In this document: positions 1 to 5,340 of the stretch, piece by piece
How positions within the stretch are numbered: the first letter of the stretch is position 1
How the letters are laid out: each line of letters starts with the position of its first letter
Assembly: GCA_009785045.1 (NCBI GenBank)
Contig: WQXC01000074.1
Span: 1 to 8,566, forward strand
DNA from: Treponema sp.
GTDB lineage: Bacteria; Spirochaetota; Spirochaetia; Treponematales; Breznakiellaceae
Direction: 5' to 3'
DNA length: 8,566 bases
The notes under the pieces: model-generated
Databases searched by the model: none
Told to the model about the DNA's origin: nothing
Seen by the model: only the letters and a program-made list of their open reading frames with translations
Translations under genes and position numbers: made by a program

Positions 1-197
1 ATTTCGCGCCCTGTCATTCCGGGCATTATATTATCCAGAATAATTAAATCTGGCAGAAACTTTTTTACTTTTTCCAGAACATCAGGTCCATTGTCGCATT
101 TTTCCACCACAAACCCGAGCTTCGAAAGCATAACTTCGAAAAAATCCAGGTTGATAGCTTCGTCATCTGCGATAAGTATCTTTTTCTGGGTATTCAT
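1..197 (-). CDS. Response regulator receiver domain protein (N-terminal 65 residues; runs off the window)
   Basis: The visible N-terminus is a two-component receiver (CheY-like) domain. The first strand is followed by the acidic pair D11-D12 (KILIADDEA), and the predicted phosphorylation site is D55 within LIILDNIMPGMTG, with the usual proline and glycine after the aspartate. The gene continues past base 1, so it cannot be said whether it is a stand-alone receiver or carries an output domain. The ATG overlaps the stop of the upstream lnt gene in an ATGA arrangement, and a good Shine-Dalgarno (GAGGGAG, 200–206) lies inside the end of lnt. Translation is thus likely coupled to lnt, with the gene a distal member of the S20–HU–lnt operon. 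The receiver call is secure; its partner kinase and output are unknown. Confidence 0.93.
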   Translation of the reverse strand, partial: MNTQKKILIADDEAINLDFFEVMLSKLGFVVEKCDNGPDVLEKVKKFLPDLIILDNIMPGMTGRE

Positions 198-1813
198 GGC
201 TCCCTCTTTAGTTTTCTAATTGTACACCATACTGCTCCGGATAGCAATAACATAAAAGCCAGAATTGTAAAAAATACTGCAAAATAATCGCCATATTTCG
301 TATAAATTGTTGTTTTTGTTGTTAGCGGAATTGTTACATTCAGGCTGGTTTCCATGAATGGGGGAGCCATGGCAATTATTCTGCCGTTTGAGTCGATGGC
401 ACAGGTTTGACCTGTCGAAGTTGAGCGAACCATGGGGCGGTAATTCTCTACAGATCTAAAAACAGCCATTGTTAAATGCTGGTACTGGGCTGGGAGACTG
501 TCTGACCATGCGTCATTTGACAGGTTTACAAGAACATCTGCGCCCCGGCGGACAAAGTTTCTTGAGATATAGCCAAATGTATCTTCAAAACAAATTGGTG
601 CAGAAAAAGTAAATCCTGGTACTGAAAAGACCGTTTCTTCATCTCCTTTTTCCCAAAAATGCGTATCTGCATTTTTAAGCCAGTCATGTATTCGCGGGAA
701 TTGTTTTTGGTAGGGAAAATGCTCTGTAAACGGAACTAAATGGATCTTCCTGTATGTTGCTGTATTTAAGCCTCTTTCGTAAAGCATTGCTGCATTATAA
801 TCTACCCGGTTTCTTGCGCTGTCCATGCGCGCATCATCATTGCCTATTAAAAAAGGCACCTCATTCCCGGCAAGGTATTCCAAAAGCTGCCTTACAAGCG
901 CCCATGAATTTTGATCGTCACGGTAGGTAGTGTGCCAGTAGATTCTGGGGATAAATGCTGTTTCAGGCCAAACTACCAATTGCGGCTTTGGGTTGGTAAT
1001 AAGCGCTTCATCTGAAAGCCGGATTAAACTGTTTAGATCCCTGCGATAGATTTCGGTTACCTGCCATGCCGCAGGCGCTCTGGACGCTGCCCAGGGGTCT
1101 GTATTGTGCTGAATTAATGCGATATTCGCGGACGGGTAGGCGCCGGAGGCAGCCTTGCCGGAAAAATCTTTCATATTGATAAAACCGAAAGTCAGTGTTG
1201 CAACAAGCGCCGCAAGCCAAATAATACCGGAAATTTTTTGCCTAAGATTGATTTGCAAAGGTTTTTCTTTAATTACCTCTGCGAGCCAGAAGGAAGGAAA
1301 CGCTACCAATGCGCTGACTCCCCACACTCCTGTAATGCTTGCAATCTGTATTAACGGTATCATACGCCATTGCGAGTAACCTGTAATTCCGTAGGAATAA
1401 CCAAGAAATCCCTTTGTGCGCAAATACTCATATGCCAGCCAAATAACCCACTGTACAAGAAATCCGTGTTTTGGAAAAAATATAATTGCCAGTTTTAATA
1501 AAACAAAAACAACCGCCATGTAAACCAGATAGATACTGTATACGATTGTTCCGGCTAAGGGATGAAAATTCCCCAGCCAATAATTAAACAAGCCGTATGC
1601 GATAAAACCGTAAAGAGCTCCCCAGCCAGCGCATGCCAAAAGATTATTTTTATATATAACTATAAGGATTGGTATATATGCAAACCATGCGAGAAAGGAA
1701 AGTCCATTTTTAAAAATTATATTGGGAAAAGAAGCTGCAAACAGAACCGAAGCAAGTATTGTCAGCGCCAACTGGAAAAGTATTATTTTAATCCAGCTGT
1801 TCTTTGTTTCCAT
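194..1813 (-). CDS. lnt: Apolipoprotein N-acyltransferase
   Basis: Lnt transfers an acyl chain from phospholipid to the free N-terminal amine of the diacylated cysteine of lipoproteins, the last step of lipoprotein maturation in the inner membrane. The 539-residue length is slightly above that of E. coli Lnt. About 210 N-terminal residues form several hydrophobic segments, then a periplasmic carbon-nitrogen hydrolase domain (about 228–500), then one C-terminal membrane helix (about 510–530) with a basic tail. The expected Glu-Lys-Cys triad is visible: E284 in VVWPETAF, K356 in YRKIHLVPF and C408 in APICFED; E364 in PFTEHFP also matches a conserved position. The ATG lies 3 nt after the HU stop and has no clear Shine-Dalgarno, so translation may depend on coupling. 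Its 3' end overlaps the response regulator by 4 nt. The fit to spirochaetes, which are rich in lipoproteins, is natural. Confidence 0.96.
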   Translation of the reverse strand: METKNSWIKIILFQLALTILASVLFAASFPNIIFKNGLSFLAWFAYIPILIVIYKNNLLACAGWGALYGFIAYGLFNYWLGNFHPLAGTIVYSIYLVYMAVVFVLLKLAIIFFPKHGFLVQWVIWLAYEYLRTKGFLGYSYGITGYSQWRMIPLIQIASITGVWGVSALVAFPSFWLAEVIKEKPLQINLRQKISGIIWLAALVATLTFGFINMKDFSGKAASGAYPSANIALIQHNTDPWAASRAPAAWQVTEIYRRDLNSLIRLSDEALITNPKPQLVVWPETAFIPRIYWHTTYRDDQNSWALVRQLLEYLAGNEVPFLIGNDDARMDSARNRVDYNAAMLYERGLNTATYRKIHLVPFTEHFPYQKQFPRIHDWLKNADTHFWEKGDEETVFSVPGFTFSAPICFEDTFGYISRNFVRRGADVLVNLSNDAWSDSLPAQYQHLTMAVFRSVENYRPMVRSTSTGQTCAIDSNGRIIAMAPPFMETSLNVTIPLTTKTTIYTKYGDYFAVFFTILAFMLLLSGAVWCTIRKLKREP

Positions 1814-1816
1814 TTG

Positions 1817-2140
1817 TTACTTATTTGCTGCTTTTTTGTCGTCGTTAATTGCCCAGACAGCCTGTTTTAATTCGCGGCCTGAACGGAAAGCAACCGCTCC
1901 GTGCGCGCGAATGGGAATAGTTTCACCTGTTCTTGGGTTTCGCGCACGCGGACGCGCTTTACGCACTTTTACTTCGAATGTGCCAAAACCGCGCAGTTCA
2001 ATTACCTGACGACGCATCAGCGCTTCTTTCATTTCGTCGATGAAGAGATCAACTGCATTGCGTATTTCTGCCCGGCTCATCCCTGTCTTTTCATAAAGGG
2101 CGTCTACAATATCGGCTTTTGTAAACTTTTTTAATGCCAT
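1817..2140 (-). CDS. hup: HU/IHF-family nucleoid DNA-binding protein
   Basis: This is a small dimeric DNA-bending protein of the bacterial histone-like class. The helical N-terminal half (about 3–45, KADIVDALYEKTGMSRAEI) leads to the family signature ELRGFGTFEVK (GFGTF at 51–55). The DNA-binding beta arm contains RNPRTGE (67–73), including the proline expected to intercalate into DNA (P69). The C-terminal motif GAVAFRSGRELKQAV follows. At 107 residues it is longer than the usual 90–94, mainly through a charged C-terminal tail (INDDKKAANK). The start lies 3 nt downstream of the rpsT stop without a recognisable Shine-Dalgarno, which points to coupled translation. From sequence alone, HU-type and IHF-like roles cannot be separated; the symbol follows common treponemal usage. 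Confidence 0.94.
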   Translation of the reverse strand: MALKKFTKADIVDALYEKTGMSRAEIRNAVDLFIDEMKEALMRRQVIELRGFGTFEVKVRKARPRARNPRTGETIPIRAHGAVAFRSGRELKQAVWAINDDKKAANK

Positions 2141-2143
2141 AAA

Positions 2144-2416
2144 TTACTGCGCTGCTTTAACTGTGTTGTAATAACGCTGCATTCTTGATTTTTTGCGTGC
2201 TGCCGAGTTTTTCGTTATTATTCCTTTTCCTGCAGCAGTATCAAGTTTTTTAATCATATCTTTAAGCGCTGCATCCGCACCCGGATCTTTTTTTTGCGCA
2301 AGCGCTACAAATTTCTTTACGCTTGTTCTGACTGCGCTTTTTGCAGATTTATTTCGCAGGCGTCTTTCTTCGCTCTTGCGGTGCCGTTTTTCTGCTGAAC
2401 TTTTTTTCTTTGCCAA
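2144..2416 (-). CDS. rpsT: 30S ribosomal protein S20 (TTG start)
   Basis: This 90-residue, lysine/arginine-rich protein matches S20, a primary 16S rRNA-binding protein of the small subunit. Family hallmarks are the N-terminal SAEKRHRKSEERRLRNKSAKS, and the C-terminal KGIITKNSAARKKSR (about 64–78). The start codon is TTG (2414–2416) rather than ATG; it gives the expected MAKKKSSAEKR N-terminus and sits 6 nt after a strong GGAGGT. It is the second gene of an operon, 43 nt after the small cysteine protein and 3 nt before HU. E. coli rpsT also starts with UUG, where this is tied to autogenous translational control, so a similar control is plausible here but not shown. Confidence 0.97.
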   Translation of the reverse strand: MAKKKSSAEKRHRKSEERRLRNKSAKSAVRTSVKKFVALAQKKDPGADAALKDMIKKLDTAAGKGIITKNSAARKKSRMQRYYNTVKAAQ

Positions 2417-2428
2417 AGGACTACCTCC
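2414..2428 (-). promoter_or_regulatory. Ribosome binding site and TTG start of rpsT
   Basis: GGAGGT at 2423–2428 on the minus strand is followed by a 6-nt spacer and the TTG start codon. This near-perfect site decides the non-ATG start of S20, because the resulting N-terminus has the length expected for the family. Confidence 0.85.
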
Positions 2429-2459
2429 AGAAATTTCTGTTAATTATGATAGCTGATGA

Positions 2460-2630
2460 TTATCTAAAGTCTGACGGACGTCTTTCTGTCCGTTTGCACT
2501 TTTCACATTCAGCCAAATTTTTTACCTTGCCGCTTTCAAAAAGGGTTTTCATTTTAACTTCTCCGCCGCAGGCGCACAAGAATCTCTGTGTCGCGCTGGC
2601 AGTACGGCTGTTTTTACTGGCTTGTGCCAT
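2460..2630 (-). CDS. Small basic four-cysteine protein, putative zinc ribbon, unknown function
   Basis: The gene encodes 56 residues: MAQASKNSRTASATQRFLC at the start, then a core with paired cysteines C19-A-C21 and C42-E-K-C45, and a charged end (KCKRTERRPSDFR). Two cysteine pairs separated by about 20 residues in a basic peptide resemble a one-zinc ribbon, but I do not recognise the family. The start is well supported: ATG is preceded by AGGAG at a 6–7 nt spacing (TAGGAGAAAAAA), and a near-consensus promoter lies upstream. It is the first gene of the S20–HU–lnt–response-regulator operon, so a role linked to the ribosome, translation or nucleic acid is a reasonable inference. No start downstream would keep both cysteine pairs, and the coding frame has no internal stops. 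Confidence 0.8.
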   Translation of the reverse strand: MAQASKNSRTASATQRFLCACGGEVKMKTLFESGKVKNLAECEKCKRTERRPSDFR

Positions 2631-2660
2631 TTTTTTCTCCTAAGAATTAAGTATAAAACC

Positions 2661-2689
2661 AGATTACAAAATTAAGGGATAAGTGTCAA
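2661..2689 (-). promoter_or_regulatory. Strong sigma-70-type promoter of the S20/HU/lnt operon
   Basis: On the minus strand a perfect -35 TTGACA (2684–2689) is separated by exactly 17 nt from a -10 TAATCT (2661–2666). Transcription would start near 2654, leaving a leader of about 24 nt with an AGGAG site before the ATG at 2630. The -35 begins 1 nt after the stop codon of the upstream ComFB-domain gene, so this operon can be driven independently as well as by read-through. No transcription terminator is visible between the two units. Confidence 0.8.
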
Positions 2690-2690
2690 G

Positions 2691-3410
2691 TTAGTCATTC
2701 ATCTCCACTTCGCCTGGCGGGAATATATATAAATCCGGAAGTTTAAAAGTCCGGTTTAAAGCATACGACTGCGGGTTATGGAATTTACTTGTTGCCGAAA
2801 CATGGAAGAAATGATTAAGAGGCTCATAATCCGGGGATTTAACCTTTATGGAAAACATGAACTCTTTGGTAATATCCGGAACATCTGCTGTTATCGGTGC
2901 AGGCCAGAAACTGAAAGCTCCCGGAGTACTGGGAACCATATTGAACGGATTCTGCCAGTTACTGTTTCTCATGGCTATAAGTTCACCTTCGCAGTACAGG
3001 AATACATCAATTCCGGAAACCGGTTCAAAACTTGCGCCGTTAAAAATTCGGCCTGCAATTGTTGGTATGTCAAACATCGGGTTAAGGCTTTTATAGGCGC
3101 TTATTCCGGAGCCGTCGTGCGGAGCTGTAGGCCGCATATTATGGTTTACAAGGCGAAGTCCTTTGTAAATTAAGGTTGTAATATCAGCCTCGATCTGCTG
3201 ACGTTTTAAACTGGCTTGTTCAATCCTTGTGAATCCGCGGTTTGATACTATGTAATTTGGTTCGATGCGGTTAAGGGTATAGCAGATCGTGTCTATTCTG
3301 CATTGATAGCAAAGGCAATATTTTTCCGGATTGCCGCTGCTCTGTATTTCATCAAAAATGGTCTGCACCGATTCGAAAACCAGGTCTTCATTCGTATTGT
3401 GAATATCCAT
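2691..3410 (-). CDS. ComFB-domain protein with C-terminal beta-rich domain (candidate cyclic-dinucleotide receptor)
   Basis: The 239 residues split in two. Residues 1–95 match the ComFB family: a helical lead, then the cysteine cluster C32-L-C34-Y-Q-C37 followed by D40 and C43, then YTLNRIEPNYIVSNRG, corresponding to the family pattern C-x-C-x2-C, D, LN, P-x-Y-V, G. ComFB proteins were first named from the B. subtilis comF operon and have more recently been described as c-di-nucleotide binders. Residues about 115–235 look like a beta-sandwich of the transthyretin/carboxypeptidase-regulatory kind, starting TIAGRIFNGASFEPVSGIDVF, with aromatic-rich strands. There is no signal peptide, so the protein should be cytosolic. 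It follows the HD-domain gene by 2 nt, and its GGAGGT lies within the last codons of that gene. The ligand and partner are unknown. Confidence 0.8.
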   Translation of the reverse strand: MDIHNTNEDLVFESVQTIFDEIQSSGNPEKYCLCYQCRIDTICYTLNRIEPNYIVSNRGFTRIEQASLKRQQIEADITTLIYKGLRLVNHNMRPTAPHDGSGISAYKSLNPMFDIPTIAGRIFNGASFEPVSGIDVFLYCEGELIAMRNSNWQNPFNMVPSTPGAFSFWPAPITADVPDITKEFMFSIKVKSPDYEPLNHFFHVSATSKFHNPQSYALNRTFKLPDLYIFPPGEVEMND

Positions 3411-3424
3411 ATCTAATACCTCCA
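3411..3424 (-). promoter_or_regulatory. Ribosome binding site of the ComFB-domain gene, embedded in the HD gene's last codons
   Basis: GGAGGT at 3418–3423 on the minus strand overlaps the Trp-Arg-Tyr codons that end the HD-domain gene; a 7-nt spacer holding the stop codon leads to the ATG at 3410. The arrangement ties translation of the two proteins together. Confidence 0.8.
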
Positions 3425-4705
3425 GTTGTCCTTACTTAGTATACTACATGCTTTCGGAAATGTCTTTATAGTTTCCTTGAATTTGTGGTTTATATATACC
3501 CTGATAGTATACAGTGTTCGGATAAAAGAATTCACCATTTCCGGCTTAAAAGCACTGGAACTGTCACAGAATTTAAGCTCTTCATCTTCGACATATAAGC
3601 CTGTTTCAAAGGAAACAGGTTCAGGTATATCGATAATTATGTCTTCTCTTGTGATATCCAGACCTGCGTTTCGCAGATCTCCGGCAAGCTTTTCTTCGAA
3701 TTGCCCGCGGTTTTCTATCTTTTTTATGGTAGTAAGATCGATTTTTTCAGGGGAAATCTCTGCTGCCGTGATAAAAATCCTTCCTTCTCGCACAGATTCG
3801 ATAAGATTTGCATTGTTTTTCCAGGAATTATTACTTTCACCGGCTTTTTTCTGTCCTAGAAGGGTAAAAAGGCTCATATCATCAAGGTCATACAGGTCTT
3901 CTCCGGTTATTTGCCCGGTTTCCAGACTGTTAATAAGCGCTTTTTTGATCATTGCAGTAGCTGCGCGTACCTGACGGTGCCAATAAACTGTTCTGTACAT
4001 AAGATATTTAGAAAAAAGGATTGATTCCACGTTTGGAATCAGGCGTGAATCGATATTTACACCCTTTTCCTTGTCAGGATGCAGCCGGGAAAGTATAAAA
4101 TCGACATCCTGCGCTCCATACGGAACCCCGCAGTATCTGGCATCTCTGTTCAAATAATCGAGTTTATCCGGGTCAAGCGCGCCAGAAAGGAGCTTGCGGT
4201 AAAAAAACAATTCGTCGCCGGAAGCGTTTTTTTCCTTGTCTACAATGGCGGCAGTTAAAAAAGGATCCGCTCCTGTGGCTCCCACAAGGCTTTTCATGGG
4301 TTCCTTTAAAATTATATCGCCGGAAAGTGATTCGTGAGAGGAAAGTGAAAGTTCCTTTAATGAGTGAGTGTAAGGAAAATGCCCCAGGTCGTGAAGCAGA
4401 CAGGCAGCAAGGAAGGATTTAACCCCCTCACCGGTAAGCCAGGCTGAAGCACCCCGTTCTGCCAGGTTTTGCAAAAGCCTCCTGCCAAGGTGGTATACAC
4501 CGATAGAATGGCTTGCTCTTGTGTGGGTTGCTCCCGGATAAACAAGGTATACAGGACCTAACTGCATTATCCTTCCTAACCGCATAAAAGGGGCAGATTC
4601 TGTTAAAAGGGCCTGTTTTTCTGTCATGTAGATATGGCCCCATAAAACATCCCTTACAGGGTGAGAATAGTCTTCGGTTAATGACGCTTCAATAGTGCTT
4701 TTCAT
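3413..4705 (-). CDS. HD-domain metal-dependent phosphohydrolase (dNTPase/SAMHD1-like family)
   Basis: This 430-residue protein belongs to the HD superfamily branch represented by COG1078 and YwfO-type proteins, related to dGTP triphosphohydrolases and SAMHD1. The motifs fall in order: FMRLGRIMQLGP (40–51), then H61-T-R63-A-S-H66-S as the first histidine set, then H105-D106-L-G-H109-F-P-Y-T-H114, and LDPDKLDYLNRDARYCG (about 177–193) supplying the late aspartates, with a conserved YWHRQVR near 241–247. The HD pair and flanking residues expected to bind metal all appear intact, so activity is likely. The substrate cannot be told from sequence; nucleotide triphosphates are the best guess from the family. 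The C-terminal 140 residues are less conserved. It is the first gene of a pair with the ComFB-domain protein. No Shine-Dalgarno precedes the ATG. Confidence 0.9.
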   Translation of the reverse strand: MKSTIEASLTEDYSHPVRDVLWGHIYMTEKQALLTESAPFMRLGRIMQLGPVYLVYPGATHTRASHSIGVYHLGRRLLQNLAERGASAWLTGEGVKSFLAACLLHDLGHFPYTHSLKELSLSSHESLSGDIILKEPMKSLVGATGADPFLTAAIVDKEKNASGDELFFYRKLLSGALDPDKLDYLNRDARYCGVPYGAQDVDFILSRLHPDKEKGVNIDSRLIPNVESILFSKYLMYRTVYWHRQVRAATAMIKKALINSLETGQITGEDLYDLDDMSLFTLLGQKKAGESNNSWKNNANLIESVREGRIFITAAEISPEKIDLTTIKKIENRGQFEEKLAGDLRNAGLDITREDIIIDIPEPVSFETGLYVEDEELKFCDSSSAFKPEMVNSFIRTLYTIRVYINHKFKETIKTFPKACSILSKDNWRY

Positions 4706-4715
4706 TATTCTGTAT

Positions 4716-4744
4716 ATTATAGATAAATTTCTTTTTTTTTACTA
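4716..4744 (-). promoter_or_regulatory. Putative promoter of the HD/ComFB operon
   Basis: A perfect -10 hexamer TATAAT lies at 4716–4721 on the minus strand, only 10 nt before the ATG at 4705. The -35 position (around 4739–4744) has a poor match, and the spacer is largely a run of nine A. If used, transcription would begin about 4 nt before the start codon, giving an almost leaderless mRNA. This would agree with the lack of a Shine-Dalgarno. Confidence 0.45.
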
Positions 4745-4748
4745 GAAT
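4720..4748 (+). promoter_or_regulatory. Putative divergent promoter of the exported-protein/PilZ operon
   Basis: TAGATA (4720–4725, four of six matches to the -35 consensus) and TAGAAT (4743–4748, five of six matches to the -10) are separated by 17 nt. The spacer contains nine consecutive T (4732–4740). Transcription would start at about 4755–4757, at the GTG start codon. It overlaps the opposing promoter of the HD gene almost completely. Confidence 0.4.
4732..4740. repeat. T9 homopolymer in the overlapping divergent promoters
   Basis: Nine consecutive T lie in the 51-bp gap between the divergent HD and exported-protein genes, inside the proposed -35/-10 spacer of both promoters. Length changes here would alter spacing in both directions. 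Confidence 0.85.
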
Positions 4749-4756
4749 ATATAGTA

Positions 4757-5338
4757 GTGCGTATTTTTAGTGCAATTTGCCTGTTATTAATTGTCTCGTC
4801 GTTTGCTGTGCCGCAGGTTCAGGAGGAGCGTCCTTCCAGGGGTTCCATTCCGGAAGAGCTGCTGCGACCGGGAAGGGGAGAATCTCCGCGTTATCCCATA
4901 GATATGGTAATCGGCGAACTGGGGCAGGGGACTGCATCGATACAGGCATTTACTTTTGCCAATAATATTGGTCAGGGTTTTTTGTCCGGACAAATGGAGC
5001 ATCCTAATCTAACTTCGATAAATTCTGTTATACGGGAAAGTCTTTTATCTTCGCTGGAAATAATTAATCCTTTAAGTTTCAGGCTTGGCGGAGGAAGAGA
5101 AGAAGCAGACGGCGCAATGTCTTTTTTAATACGGTTTATCGGAAGGGATCAGGGGATTTCCGGCGAATTATATGTTAGATTTGTAACAAGGCAGATACAG
5201 AGACCCGACGGAGAATTTACAGTATCCGGAAACTGGACATTTGAAGAACTGCTTTTGGATGAAGCAAAGGATCGCGAAACAGAGCATCAGGAATCGATAT
5301 ATCGATACGATTTTTATCCTTATGAGAGGTTTTTTTAG
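4757..5338 (+). CDS. Exported protein of unknown function (GTG start), cotranscribed with PilZ protein
   Basis: The 193-residue product begins with a short basic N-terminus and a hydrophobic core (MRIFSAICLLLIVSSFA) typical of a Sec signal peptide, with likely cleavage after Ser-Phe-Ala near residue 17; there is no lipobox. The mature part is polar, with a proline/arginine-rich start, then a possible beta/alpha domain containing VIGELGQGTASIQAF, an MSFLIRFIGRDQG strand, and an aromatic end (YRYDFYPYERFF). I do not recognise the family. The GTG is the only usable start, since an in-frame stop occurs at 4724–4726 and no ATG or TTG lies between; no Shine-Dalgarno precedes it. The stop is 2 nt before the PilZ gene, so the two are almost certainly one operon, which hints at an envelope task linked to PilZ signalling. 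Confidence 0.82.
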   Translation: MRIFSAICLLLIVSSFAVPQVQEERPSRGSIPEELLRPGRGESPRYPIDMVIGELGQGTASIQAFTFANNIGQGFLSGQMEHPNLTSINSVIRESLLSSLEIINPLSFRLGGGREEADGAMSFLIRFIGRDQGISGELYVRFVTRQIQRPDGEFTVSGNWTFEELLLDEAKDRETEHQESIYRYDFYPYERFF

Positions 5339-5340
5339 TT

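Noticed and set aside
2193..2643. Plus-strand open frames opposite rpsT and the small cysteine protein.
   Set aside because: The opposite strand holds well-supported genes with promoter and ribosome binding sites; these translations are phenylalanine- and leucine-rich artefacts of lysine-rich coding DNA read backwards.
3600..3619. 8-bp stem with a 4-nt loop (CCTGTTTC / GAAACAGG).
   Set aside because: Lies inside the HD-domain coding region in a conserved-looking protein stretch, has no T run after it, and is not at a gene boundary.
3426..3974. 182-codon plus-strand open frame antisense to the HD-domain gene.
   Set aside because: Shadow of a convincing HD-domain gene; low-complexity serine/phenylalanine-rich translation with no recognisable domain.
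4022..4041. 7-bp inverted repeat TGATTCC / GGAATCA with a 6-nt loop.
   Set aside because: Internal to the HD-domain gene and short; no link to any boundary or regulatory element.
5293..5306. Perfect 14-bp palindrome ATCGATATATCGAT near the end of the exported-protein gene.
   Set aside because: It is fully coding, does not extend beyond 14 bp, has no loop suited to a terminator, and has no second copy noticed in the window; probably chance.
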